Numbered from the stretch's first letter, positions 43,579-53,053 are shown. The stretch: DNA of 64,000 nucleotides from JACKDW01 sp964621785 (GCA_964621785.1 CAZUPD010000029.1:3643-67642), one strand, 5' to 3'. The notes: generated by a model not told the origin, from the sequence alone. Numbers and translations: made by a program.

Positions 43579-44196
43579 TCATTCGAGGTGCGGCGTGATG
43601 GCGGCTAGCAGATCGGCCGTGACCCGCTCCGGCGGCTGGTCGCCATCGATCACATGCACCCGCGGTGCGACATCGTCATCGTTTCGCCGCTCGCGGTAGG
43701 ACTGGGCGATGGCGCGTTGCAAGGCCGGAACATCGAATCGTTCGCGTGCGGTGTCACCCGCGTGGTGTCGCCGTTGCACCCTGGCAAAAGCGACCTCCAC
43801 CGGCAATTCGATACACAGGTAGAGGTCGGGGAGCTGGGCAAAGCGATTGATCTCGCGGACCCACGCGAGTTCGCAGTGGAGCGTCTGATAGACCAGCGAC
43901 GACATGAGATAGCGATCGCACACAACGATTGCCCCGCGCGCGAGAGCGGGCTGGATGTCGGTCGCGAGATGGTCGACACGGTCGGCTGCGAACAGCAGGG
44001 CGAGGGCGGCTGGGTCGAGCGTATCGTCTGCGAGCGCTTGCCGGATCAGCTTGCCGATTCGATTGCCGGTTGGTTCGCAAGTTGTCACGACCTCGTGCCC
44101 GTCGGTCGATAGGGCGGATGCGAGCGCCCGCAGTTGGGACGTTGTCCCGCTGCCATCAATCCCCTCGAGTGCGATGAACAACCCTTGTCGCGTCAT
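43579..44196 (-). CDS. tmk: Thymidylate kinase
   Basis: It phosphorylates dTMP to dTDP. The 205 residues have the family start FIALEGIDGSGTTSQL, the TMP-site CEPTGNRIGKLIRQAL, LFAADRVDH and VVCDRYLMSSLVYQ (DRY/F motif), and PDLYLCIELPVEVAFAR. In the Walker A loop the usual Lys (GxxGxGK) is Thr. The gene is alone between repeat-bearing spacers and divergent from the 44549 gene. Confidence 0.92.
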   Translation of the reverse strand: MTRQGLFIALEGIDGSGTTSQLRALASALSTDGHEVVTTCEPTGNRIGKLIRQALADDTLDPAALALLFAADRVDHLATDIQPALARGAIVVCDRYLMSSLVYQTLHCELAWVREINRFAQLPDLYLCIELPVEVAFARVQRRHHAGDTARERFDVPALQRAIAQSYRERRNDDDVAPRVHVIDGDQPPERVTADLLAAITPHLE

Positions 44197-44273
44197 GTGT
44201 GGTCCAGCCTACCAGTCACAAACGCAGCAAGCCTGTGCTCGTCGGCAACCGGTTTGAGAGATGCCGTATCGAA

Positions 44274-44346
44274 ATGGTTCCGCACCTTTGCATCCAGATT
44301 TTCGTTTCCTCTGTGTCCGGGCCAATGGTTCCGCGCCTTTACGCGG
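44274..44346 (+). repeat. Dispersed intergenic repeat, copies D and E in tandem
   Basis: D (44274-44296) reads AATGGTTCCGCACCTTTGC then ATCC and matches copy A at 22 of 23 bases. E (44322-44346) reads CCAATGGTTCCGCGCCTTT then ACGCGG. They are about 50 bases apart in direct orientation. Confidence 0.75.
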
Positions 44347-44362
44347 CCTCGTCAAAATCGGA

Positions 44363-44379
44363 GTGAGAAGTCCAGGGGA
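44363..44379 (+). repeat. GTGAGAAGTCCAGGGGA element, copy 2
   Basis: Identical over 17 bases to 39363-39379, again upstream of a plus-strand gene (start 44549) and just after repeat copy E. Confidence 0.55.
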
Positions 44380-44548
44380 TCCATGAGATCGTCGCTTGTT
44401 CGCCACGCGCCGGGCACCGTGGCAAACTACCTTCACACCCGAAACCCGAGCTCTGCGTTCGGAATATCGGCCGCCGCAGGCCGTTTTTCGTATCGGCACC
44501 TGGGTGCCGCGACACGTGGCGACACGCCGTACCGTTGAGGAGATTTCC

Positions 44549-45530
44549 GTGAACGATCAAAATTCGAATCCGCCCAAGGGACCGAGCGGGACAGTGGTGA
44601 TGGACGGGGGTCCTCCGGCAGCCGCTCAACCGCAGTACGTCGCCGCCAGGCCTCCGGGAGTCGCGATGAACCTCACGTCGCCGCCGCAACAGACTCCGCA
44701 GGCAGCACCAGCGCCGAATCCTCGTGCATCCGAGTTGCGCGGGGATGTTGGTAATACAGTGTTTGAATTTCAGGGCGATCCCCAAGCAGAACGTCGCGGA
44801 GCTCCGGGGACATTTATCGGCAGCCTCGACTCCATGCCCGATCTCGACGTCGGGCAAAGGTCCCGCGACTCCAACCTCAAGGGCGGCGGATCGTCGTGGG
44901 TTCTCGCAGTGGTCGGTGTCGCAGTTGTCGGAGGTGGATTTTTTGCCGCGACAGCGCTCGGAGGGGGCAGTGAACAGGGGCCGGCAAAAGTAGCGAAGGC
45001 AGACGTCGCAAAGGCACAAGCCAAGCCAGCGGAAGCGAAGGCAGGCGAGGAAGCGAAGGCCGGCGAGGAAGCGAAGGCCGGCGAGGAAGCGAAGGCCGGC
45101 GAGGAAGCGAAGGCCGNNNNNNNNNNNNNNNNNNNNNNNNNNNNNNNNNNNNNNNNNNNNNNNNNNNNNNNNNNNNNNNNNNNNNNNNNNNNNNNNNNNN
45201 NNNNNNNNNNNNNNNNGCGAAGATGCCGAAGCGAAGGCAGCCGCCGATGCGAAGGCAGCAGCAGACGCGAAGGCAGCCGCCGATGCGAAGGCAGCAGCAG
45301 ATGCAAAGGCAGCCGAGGAAGCGAAGGCAGCCGAAGAAGCAAAAAAAGCTGCTGATACACCTAAATCATCGGGCTCCTCCGGCACGACCACGAAGAAGAA
45401 AAAGAAAAAAGCCACACCTGCACCCAAACCGAAGGAAGAGGAGCCAAAGACGCTCACCCCGAAAAAGCCGCCCCGTCTCCAACCGGCCAAACCACCACGC
45501 GGCCTCGACGACCTACCTCCCCCGCCGTAG
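44549..45530 (+). CDS. Ala/Lys-rich single-pass membrane protein (interrupted by assembly gap)
   Basis: GTG 44549 follows TTGAGGAG. A Pro/Ala-rich cytoplasmic part (about 1-110) precedes a membrane helix (SWVLAVVGVAVVGGGFFAATAL). A tandem EEAKAG repeat runs into 100 N (45117-45216), then DAKAAA repeats, a Lys-rich run and a Pro/Lys tail ending GLDDLPPPP. The 100-base gap is not a multiple of three, so the two parts appear in different frames; the true gene is presumably continuous. The architecture resembles TonB/TolA-like or periplasm-spanning linkers, but no C-terminal domain is seen. A good terminator follows. Confidence 0.75.
45117..45216. other. Assembly gap (100 N)
   Basis: Exactly 100 N inside a tandem Ala/Lys repeat, where short-read assembly would be expected to collapse. 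The true length is unknown. Confidence 0.99.
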
Positions 45531-45870
45531 TCGGGACGTGTGGCAAGCGAAGCCCGCAGCGGAGTCCATCCGCAGCGGGCTTTTTCATAGGGGGCTCATG
45601 TCAGCGAAACGGGGAGAGGTGCTCAAAGGTTGAGAACGCGAACTCGCTAGCGGTCGCGTTCGTCAGCGTCGGGCCCAGCAGTTCGGCGTTGGTTCAATCA
45701 ATTTGATTATACAATAGATGTCGCGTGGGCGTGTGGGCGTCGTATCGAGCCGTTGCGTCTGCGAAGTAGCGAGATCGAGGCTGCATTCGCGAGGCCGTCA
45801 GGGCCGAGCGGTTGCGTAGCGAAGTTACAGCGCGGTCGGGTGACCATAAATATTGCAGATACACCGACGA
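45531..45870. other. Spacer between convergent genes
   Basis: 340 bases holding the terminator at 45551-45586, an AT-rich palindrome (AATCAATTTGATT, about 45699-45711) and a TGYANNTRCA copy at 45854. No gene seen. Confidence 0.5.
45551..45586 (+). terminator. Rho-independent terminator
   Basis: AGCCCGCAGCGG (45551-45562) pairs with CCGCAGCGGGCT (45570-45581) at 11 of 12 positions, loop AGTCCAT, followed by TTTTC. It ends the Ala/Lys-rich gene. Confidence 0.85.
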
Positions 45871-47774
45871 TCAGCGAAAACGCCGGCGTATTGCCCCGCC
45901 GACAAGGCTCAACAGCCACAAACCGCCCGCGACAAGCCCGACTCCGCTGAGTGCCCACATCGGTTGTAGGCCAGTCGACGACTGTTCCACCTGCAGCTCG
46001 ACTAGGGCATCGCTCACCCGTGGATCTTCGGGCACGAGTCGCTTCGCGGTCCGGAGCAGCATCTGACGACCTTGGCGGGGCATGTCGCCGATCTTTGCCT
46101 CTGCCAGCAATGCCTGAACCTGGAGGTCGGTCGCCGTTTTTGGATCTGTCTCAGCGAGCAGATGGGCAGACTTACGCAGCAGCTGGGCCGCGCGGTCGTA
46201 CTGGGCCGATTGGTAGGCCGTTTGCGCAGCCCGCGAATAAATCGCCACGATCGTCTCCCGTTGACCGTCGCGGCCAAACTCCGGATCGGCGGCGAGCAGA
46301 CGGTCGAGGATGTCGACACTTTGTTGCAAATCACCGGATTTCTGTGCCTGTGCAACTTGTTGTTCCTGGCGAGATCGGCGAACCGCGTCGAGATGATCGA
46401 TCAGTGCCTGCGCGAGGCGTTGGGGCTGCAGCTCACACTCGCGGTCGAGGTTTTGTTGTTCGTCGTAGAGCTCGCACAGTGGCAGATGGAGGGCGGGATA
46501 ATTGTTGGCGAGATACTCATCGAGGGCCAGCGTCACCGCACCGCGGTAGCTCTGTTGGGCCGCCGCCATCGTCGTCCCGCCACCGAGAAGACGCAGGGAT
46601 TTGCGGCGGACCTTGGGTGCGGGACCTGTTGTATAGGCAATTAATGCCTCCCGTGCGCTGCGTCGCACCCGTGGGATCGGACTGTCGATCAACTCGAGCA
46701 ACTCCTTCGAAGCTTCGGGCGGACGGCGTCGTGCATAGGCCGACAACAGCTCCGCGAGCAGGCGTGGATTGTCCGCGACCGCCTGCAGTGCGCGTTGCGG
46801 ATGCAACTTATCCATCCGGTCGAGCTGGTACTCGGCGTACTTCGCCTGCAGCGCTTCCACCGGCTCGGGGTCGGTCTCGCGTTCTTTTTTGACATCGGGT
46901 TTGATCGAGCGCAGGACCAGTGACGGCAGCGCCTCGCGCCCGATCCCGCGAACCGCCCGGCCGACCTCATCGCGGAACGTGCCCTCGTGGACATATGCCG
47001 CTGCTAACAATGTATCGACAACTTCTTTGGTGCGTTTGGGCTCTCGCCCGATCGTCGACGCGGCGTCGGCGGTGTGGATCAGCACGGGCAGCTGCAGTTC
47101 GCCACACGCTTGCCAGATCGGGTCCCAGCGCGGATCGACGACCGCCAGCAGCGAGCCGTCGGGATTGCGATAGAACAAGCCGAGCATCTTNNNNNNNNNN
47201 CGGCCTGGAGCAGTGCCGATTCGATGACACAGTCGCGGTAAATTTTGCGAAACACCCGGCTGACGCGTTTGCTCGGCAGAGCTAGGAGATCTTCAAACCA
47301 GTTTTCAGACAGCTTGACCTGGTAGCCGTGGGCCCGTTTCCAGGCGCGTTCAAAGTGCCCATAACGGTTGGGGACATCGCCGCCGATCAGCGACAGCAAC
47401 TTGATGTAGTCGGTCTTTCGCGCCTTGCGTGGGGCGAGGAGTTGCTCGCGGATCTGGGGCCAGAGATTTGCTGAACTTTGAGACAGAGCGAGCGCATGGG
47501 CTTCGACTCGACTGTGCGGGCCCGTCCGGATCGCTTCGAGATACTCGCCGAATGCCTCTGGGGTGGTTGGCGCTGGGAGAGTTTGCGGTTGTGTGCCGGG
47601 TGTCTCGACAGACGTTTCCTCGAGTCGCGCCGCGATCCGTCCCGGGTCGAACTCGGTCAGCCATTGCTCGAGCATCTGCGGGTCGCCGACGCGGGTCGAG
47701 ACCTCGACTTCGGGCGTGGGTGCGCAGCCCGGGAGGGTCAGCAAAAACGCGAAATACCACGGTCGAAGGGTCAT
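45871..47774 (-). CDS. Lipoprotein with HEAT/TPR-like repeats and C-terminal membrane helix (interrupted by 10-N gap)
   Basis: ATG 47774 starts a signal with lipobox LTLPGC (Cys near residue 17). The N-terminal part (to 47201) is helical. After ten N (47191-47200) the frame continues as MLGLFYRNPDGS..., about 435 residues, with HEAT-like segments (IPRVRRSAREALIAYTTG; ALLAEAKIGDMPRQGRQML) and a final helix (WALSGVGLVAGGLWLLSLVGG) before an Arg tail. The first residues after the gap (DPRWDPIWQACGELQLPVLIHTAD) resemble an amidohydrolase-2 segment, out of keeping with the rest. The join should be treated with care. Function unknown. Confidence 0.6.
47191..47200. other. Assembly gap (10 N)
   Basis: Ten N inside the minus-strand lipoprotein gene; the flanking open frames are in different registers across it. 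Confidence 0.99.
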
Positions 47775-48047
47775 AACTGGTAGGTACCAAACACTCATTT
47801 AAGCGCAAAAAATTGGTGATCCGCAGCGGGCTTCGGTCCGGATGTGCCAGCCGAGGTCAACTTCGGTAGCCCGCGCTTGACAGACCCGTCACGCAGAAAG
47901 CGACCAACATGCTCGTAGGGACAGGAATCGGAGTGTCGAGCAGCCGGCACCTCTAGGTCGATGTGCGAGCCCTGTGATTCCCGGACAGGTCAAGTCGAGG
48001 TCGATATACTCGCGGGACTCCGTGTCGCGTAGGTTGGGAGGTTGAAG

Positions 48048-49646
48048 GTGGTCGAACAAAATATCGCTCGTGTGTGGTGGTCTGTCGGGTTGAGCCTGTG
48101 CCTGTCGGCCTGTGGTGGTGGTGACGGCGAAGCGTCCGAGGCCGGTACCGTCGCCAGTGTCAGCGACACGTCGGCGAGTTCTCAGACTGATGAGAGCGAC
48201 TCTGCCGGTCCGACAACCGCGGGCAGCGAGTCCGAAACCGGCGAATCGAGTGAAACGCTTGACCCGAGTGAGACCGTCGACCCGAGTACAGCGACCGATC
48301 CCACCGATCCCACGACGGACCCGACCGATCCGAGTGCGACCGATCCCACCGATCCCACCGATCCCACCGATCCCACGACGGATCCGACGGAGACCGACGC
48401 AACCACTGACGGCGGGTGCCCGTGTGACGAGCCCAACGAAACATGTATCAACAATGAATGTGTCCCTTCGTGCCAGGGGCAGCAGCCCGATCCCTGTGGC
48501 CCTGAACAGGTGTGCGATGTGGTCACTGGCGAGTGTGTCGACCCGGACAGCGCCTGTCTCGTGGCCGGTGAAACCGTTGATTGCGGGGAGGCCAAATGTG
48601 GGCCTGGCACCGTGTGTGATGGTCAGGGGACCTGCCTTCCGATCGCCCCGTGCTTCGCTTCTGAATGCACCTCTGAGGAGGTGTGTTGGGGATCGTTTTG
48701 TTCATGTACACGCAATAACCCCTGCGAAATTGAACCCGATATCGATGCCCTCAACGGCCCGTTTTCAACCGAGATCGTCGACCTCGAATTCGCCGATGAT
48801 TGTACCGCTTGGATGGCGACCCTGCGCAGTGGGACCGACTATGTTCGCCGCCTCGAAACCGATGGCACGGTGACGGAGTGGGCCGGGGTGTCCAACCTCG
48901 ACATGGGCGAGGTCAAGGTGCTGAAGCAGCTCATTATTCCGACCTCGAGTGCGACGCTCACGGACGAACGCATCCCGAACACACCCGAGCCGGTCGAAGG
49001 GCTCGGCGAAGTTGCGATTACCTATATTTGTATCGGCGGATGTTTTGTCGACCCTCCCCAAGGCGTCGCTCGGTTGATCGAGGAAGACCAACAAAATCCG
49101 CTTCCGGTGGTGATTCCCGCGACCACGACCGTGGGTGATGGACCGTTTGGCGAGTTTGTCATCGACGCCGGACCGATGGGCCTGACCTGGGGGGAGGACC
49201 GGGTGTTGTACGTCGGCAACTCGACTGAAAATGGTGAGCTCAACACTGCCGACCTCGACGCCGAGACGGTCGATGTATTGGCAAATTTACCGGACCGGGT
49301 CCACGCCGCCACGTCGGTCAGCCCGGTACATCTGCTGGTTGCGATCGAGGGCGGTTCTCTGTTTTTGTTCAATACGGTCACGACCGACCTCGAGTTTGTC
49401 GTCGACGTCGGCAGCGATGTCACGAGCTTGAGTCACGACGCGTTTTCCGGGCATGTCTACGCCGGGTTGCAAAGTTTCGAGATCGTCGTCATCAGGCCGT
49501 TTACCGGCGAGGTCGAGAACTTCGGCAGCATGATGCCCGGCAAGGGTCGGGTGAGCGTGAGCCCCAACGGCGAGCTCTACTTCAGTCCCGTCAAGTACAT
49601 CGACCCGGGTGTGATCGTGAAGTGGCCGCTGCCGAATAGTTTGTGA
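48048..49646 (+). CDS. Cys-rich lipoprotein with Thr/Asp/Pro linker and propeller-like domain, copy 1
   Basis: GTG 48048 lies six bases after GGGAGG (48036-48041); an upstream TTG at 48042 is less likely. The lipobox is LCLSAC. A low-complexity linker rich in Ser/Thr/Glu then (TDP)n repeats (about 75-120) leads to a Cys-rich module (CPCDEPNETCINNECVPSC, CGPEQVCDVVTGEC). A C-terminal domain of about 320 residues has repeated strands (LEFADDCTAWMATLRSGTDYVRRLET, GPMGLTWGEDRVLYVGNS, VSPVHLLVAIEGGSLFLF) suggestive of a beta-propeller. A paralogue follows. Surface location is likely; function unknown. Confidence 0.82.
   Translation: MVEQNIARVWWSVGLSLCLSACGGGDGEASEAGTVASVSDTSASSQTDESDSAGPTTAGSESETGESSETLDPSETVDPSTATDPTDPTTDPTDPSATDPTDPTDPTDPTTDPTETDATTDGGCPCDEPNETCINNECVPSCQGQQPDPCGPEQVCDVVTGECVDPDSACLVAGETVDCGEAKCGPGTVCDGQGTCLPIAPCFASECTSEEVCWGSFCSCTRNNPCEIEPDIDALNGPFSTEIVDLEFADDCTAWMATLRSGTDYVRRLETDGTVTEWAGVSNLDMGEVKVLKQLIIPTSSATLTDERIPNTPEPVEGLGEVAITYICIGGCFVDPPQGVARLIEEDQQNPLPVVIPATTTVGDGPFGEFVIDAGPMGLTWGEDRVLYVGNSTENGELNTADLDAETVDVLANLPDRVHAATSVSPVHLLVAIEGGSLFLFNTVTTDLEFVVDVGSDVTSLSHDAFSGHVYAGLQSFEIVVIRPFTGEVENFGSMMPGKGRVSVSPNGELYFSPVKYIDPGVIVKWPLPNSL
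48293..48390 (+). repeat. Tandem 9-bp ACCGATCCC repeats coding (Thr-Asp-Pro)n
   Basis: Near-perfect 9-base units inside the lipoprotein linker, interrupted by ACGACGGACCCG and AGTGCG spacers. A likely slippage site and source of length variation. Confidence 0.75.
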
Positions 49647-49714
49647 AGACTCCTGCATATGCACCAGTCGACATGCAGGAGCAACTCGGATACTCAGGAC
49701 AAATCGGTGACACA

Positions 49715-51265
49715 ATGACGCAAACACGGGAAAACACTTGGATACGGTCGAGTCTCTGGCTCGTGCTCCTCTGTGGTTGTGGCGGTGGCGAGGAAACCAC
49801 CGACTCGGCGACCACGACGACCCAACCAGTGACGACACAGTCGACGACCGACGCTACGAGTGATGGTACACAGACCGGCGAGACCTCCGGTGAGCCGGGG
49901 ACCGCGTCCGAGAGTGAAACCGCCGATCCGACGGACACCGAGACCGAAGCGACGACCGAGGGCCCGACGACGACCGAGGGCGAGACAACCGACGATACGA
50001 GCGAGACCGAAGCGACGACCGACGAGGGCTGTGGCGCCTGCGACGAGCCCAACGAAATTTGTATCGACAACGAGTGTGTGAACACGTGCCACAACCAAGT
50101 GCCCGACCCCTGTGGTCCGGACCAGGTCTGCGATGTGGTGACCGGCGAGTGTCAAGATCCCGAGACCCCGTGTGTGGTCTCCGGCGATACGACGGCCTGC
50201 GGCGACCAAACCTGTGGCCCCGGAACCGTGTGTGACGGGCAGGGGGCCTGCATGGCGATCGCCCCCTGTTACCAAGTTGAGTGTACAAGTGATGGCTCGT
50301 GCTGGGGCGATGTGTGTGCCTGCGAACGCATCCACGAGTGCATGATCGAACCCGATCTCGAACAGCTCAACGGCCCATTTTCGACCGAAATCGGCGATCT
50401 CGAATTCGCCGACGACTGCACCGCGTGGATGGTGACCCTGCGCAGCGGGACCGACTATGTCCGCCGCCTCGAGACCGACAGCACGCTGACCGAATGGGCC
50501 GGGGTCTCCAACCTCAACATGGGCGAGGTCAAGGTTCTCAAGGCCTTGTCGATCCCGGGCCAGGCCCAAACGCCAGGTCATGAAACAAACCCCGAGACCC
50601 CCACCGAGATCGAGGGCCTCGGCGAGGTTGCGATCACCTACACCTGTTGTGCGACCTGCGGATGTTTTGTCGATCCACCCCAGGGGGTCGCCCGCCTCAA
50701 CGAGGACGACATGCAAAATCCGTTGCCGATCGTGATCGTGGCCGAGGTGACGGGGGGAGATGGGCCGTTTGGAGATGCGGGTGCCGACGCCGGTCCGATG
50801 GGGCTGACCTGGGGCGAGGATCGGGTACTGTACGTCGGCAACTCGACGCAAAATGGCGACCTCAATTCCGCCGATTTAGATGCACAGTCACAGGATGTGT
50901 TGACGCCGTTGCCCGAGCGTGTGCACGCAGCCGCAGCCATCAGTCCGGTCCATCTGCTGGTCGCGATCGAGGGAGGCTCATTATACCGCTACAACATCGC
51001 CACCCAGGAGCTCGAGTTTGTCATCGACGTGGGTAGCGATGTCACCAGCCTGAGCCACGACGCGTTTTCCGGATTGGTCTACGCCGGGTTGCAGAGTCTC
51101 GAGATCATCACGATTCGGCCATTTACCGGCGAGATTGAGTCGTTTGATACGATGCCGGGTGTCGGCAGGGTCACGGTGTCGCCCAACGGAGAGCTCTACT
51201 ACTGTCCGGTGAAGTACCTGGCCAACTTGCCGATCAGCAAATGGGACCTGCCGGATATGCAATAA
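49715..51265 (+). CDS. Cys-rich lipoprotein with Thr/Glu linker and propeller-like domain, copy 2
   Basis: Tandem paralogue of the 48048 gene, 516 residues from ATG 49715. Lipobox LLCGC; a Thr/Glu/Ser linker without the TDP array; the Cys-rich module (GACDEPNEICIDNECVNTC) and the C-terminal domain align throughout (LEFADDCTAWMVTLRSGTDYV; VDVGSDVTSLSHDAFSG versions). The linker has diverged most, the folded domain least. It has extra cysteines (TCCATCGC) where copy 1 has ICIGGC. A TGYANNTRCA copy lies in the 68-base gap between the two genes. Confidence 0.82.
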   Translation: MTQTRENTWIRSSLWLVLLCGCGGGEETTDSATTTTQPVTTQSTTDATSDGTQTGETSGEPGTASESETADPTDTETEATTEGPTTTEGETTDDTSETEATTDEGCGACDEPNEICIDNECVNTCHNQVPDPCGPDQVCDVVTGECQDPETPCVVSGDTTACGDQTCGPGTVCDGQGACMAIAPCYQVECTSDGSCWGDVCACERIHECMIEPDLEQLNGPFSTEIGDLEFADDCTAWMVTLRSGTDYVRRLETDSTLTEWAGVSNLNMGEVKVLKALSIPGQAQTPGHETNPETPTEIEGLGEVAITYTCCATCGCFVDPPQGVARLNEDDMQNPLPIVIVAEVTGGDGPFGDAGADAGPMGLTWGEDRVLYVGNSTQNGDLNSADLDAQSQDVLTPLPERVHAAAAISPVHLLVAIEGGSLYRYNIATQELEFVIDVGSDVTSLSHDAFSGLVYAGLQSLEIITIRPFTGEIESFDTMPGVGRVTVSPNGELYYCPVKYLANLPISKWDLPDMQ

Positions 51266-51406
51266 TCAAGGCTCACCAAGGTTTCGGCGCCGGGTGACGC
51301 ACGGGAGTCGCTGGTGGCTCGAGGTCAAGAATATGCGCATACAAGCAATATGTTTCTTTGCCGTGACGTGCTTGCGGCGTGTCGATCCGACCCTGCATGC
51401 ACACTG

Positions 51407-52969
51407 TCAGATCGACGGGACGCTGGCGGCCTCGCGCAGTTCCCCGCGGACGATCGCCCGGGCGAGCTCGGTGAGTTCGGCGGTCAGGCTACGGTCGCCG
51501 GTGTAGGGGCCGACGTACTGGCGGATGACTCGGTGTACCTGCATCAACTTCGGAGAGGTGTGGATGTCGCGGAGGTCGAGGGCCCGGGCGCCGATGGTCG
51601 CCTCGATGGCGAGGATGAGCGACAGGTTTTCGACCACGCGCGCGAGCTTGCGGGCGGCGAGTGGCCCCATACTGACGTGGTCTTCCTTGCCGGCCGACGT
51701 CGGAATCGTATCGACACTGGCCGGATGGGCGTCGGCTTTGCATTCGCTGGCGAGTGCTGCCGCGGTGACATGGACCATCATAAAACCGCTTTGGACACCC
51801 GGGTGGTCGGCCAAAAACGCCGGCAACCCGCGGGACGAATCGGGGTTCATAAACCGGTCGCTCCGGCGCTCGCTCATCGTCGCTAGGGTGGTCAGGGCGG
51901 CGGACATATGGTCGAGCGGGACGGCGATCGTCGCCCCGTGAAAGTTACCCCCACTGAGGACATCAAACCCGGCTGTGGGGTCGTTGGGGTCGCGGGCGAG
52001 TACCAGCGGGTTGTCGGTAAAACTGTTGATCTCGATCTCGCAGGCATTTTTTGCATAGGCAAATGCTCCGCGGACCGCCCCATGTACCTGGGGCATGCAC
52101 CGCATCGAGTACGCATCCTGGACGACCCGACAATCGCGGTGGGATGCGTTGAGCGGCGAGCCCTCGATCAGGCTGCGGATGAGTGCGGCCGTCTCGAGTT
52201 GACCGGGGTGAGCCTTGCCGGCGTGGATCCGAGGATCGCAGGCGGTCACCGTGCCGAGATGGGTGTCGAGGCTCAGGGCACCGACAACATCGGCGGCGAC
52301 GATCAACTCGGCCGCGTCGCACAGGGCCAATGCACCGATCGCAGTCATCACCTGGGTGCCGTTGATCAGGCTGAGGCCCTCTTTGTATGCGAGTTCGTAG
52401 GGGCGGATCCCGGCGGCTTGGAGGGCTTGCCCGCCATCGATGTGTGTACAATCAGATTCCCGGGTGGTCGCCAAACCTTCGCCCACGAGTACCAAGGCGA
52501 GGTGGGCGAGGGGGGCGAGGTCTCCGCTCGCGCCGACGCTGCCCTTGCACGGGACGACCGGAGTGATCCCGGCGTTGAGAACGGTCACGAGGTGTTCGGC
52601 GAGTTGGGGCGTGACGCCGCTGGCACCGAGGGCGAGGGTGTGGGCGCGGAGCAGGAGTAATGCGCGGACCACGTCGCGGGGGAGCGGCCTGCCGACACCG
52701 ACCGCGTGGCTGCGCAACAGGTTGAGCTGCAGGGCGCCTAACTTGTCGTCGGGGACCCGCGTTTCGCTGAGCGCACCAAACCCAGTATTCACCCCGTAGA
52801 TCGTCGCTCCGTCGGCAAGCCTCGCTTCGAGTTGTTGGCGGGTCTGTGCCAGTTGTGCCCGAGCTTGCGGCGAGAGGCTGACCTGCGTTTGGGTCCGGGC
52901 CACACGGGCAACATCCCCGAGTTGCAGCGGGCTGCCAACGACCACAGAGCGTGCGACCGATTGCGTCAT
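51407..52969 (-). CDS. hutH: Histidine ammonia-lyase family (MIO enzyme)
   Basis: It deaminates histidine to urocanate. The 520 residues from ATG 52969 include the MIO-forming Ala-Ser-Gly (SVGASGDLAPLAHLAL), the catalytic Tyr loop ATIYGVNTGFGALSETRV, and the substrate-side NLLRSHAVGVG, where Ser-His is the histidine-lyase pattern. No hutU, hutI or other hut gene is nearby, so a role in another aromatic amino acid deamination or mutase reaction is possible. An in-frame ATG nine codons upstream (52996) exists. A TGYANNTRCA copy is at 51534. Confidence 0.9.
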   Translation of the reverse strand: MTQSVARSVVVGSPLQLGDVARVARTQTQVSLSPQARAQLAQTRQQLEARLADGATIYGVNTGFGALSETRVPDDKLGALQLNLLRSHAVGVGRPLPRDVVRALLLLRAHTLALGASGVTPQLAEHLVTVLNAGITPVVPCKGSVGASGDLAPLAHLALVLVGEGLATTRESDCTHIDGGQALQAAGIRPYELAYKEGLSLINGTQVMTAIGALALCDAAELIVAADVVGALSLDTHLGTVTACDPRIHAGKAHPGQLETAALIRSLIEGSPLNASHRDCRVVQDAYSMRCMPQVHGAVRGAFAYAKNACEIEINSFTDNPLVLARDPNDPTAGFDVLSGGNFHGATIAVPLDHMSAALTTLATMSERRSDRFMNPDSSRGLPAFLADHPGVQSGFMMVHVTAAALASECKADAHPASVDTIPTSAGKEDHVSMGPLAARKLARVVENLSLILAIEATIGARALDLRDIHTSPKLMQVHRVIRQYVGPYTGDRSLTAELTELARAIVRGELREAASVPSI

Positions 52970-53053
52970 GGCGATAGGGTATACCGGCAACCGCAAGCGA
53001 GTGAGTCGCCGCGCGTTGACCGACTCACATCCACCCGTTTACGCTCACAAGGC

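Larger units (their letters stand above)
44197..44548. other. Repeat-bearing divergent spacer
   Basis: 352 bases between tmk and the Ala/Lys-rich gene. It contains two AATGGTT repeat copies (D 44274-44296, E 44322-44346), the GTGAGAAGTCCAGGGGA element (44363-44379) and an ACCGTGGCAAA stretch (44417-44427) shared with copy A. Both divergent promoters must lie here; none is clear. Confidence 0.5.

Noticed and set aside
48293..48390. CRISPR-like array from regularly spaced short repeats
   Set aside because: The 9-bp units are contiguous, in frame and encode Thr-Asp-Pro; there are no spacers or cas genes.
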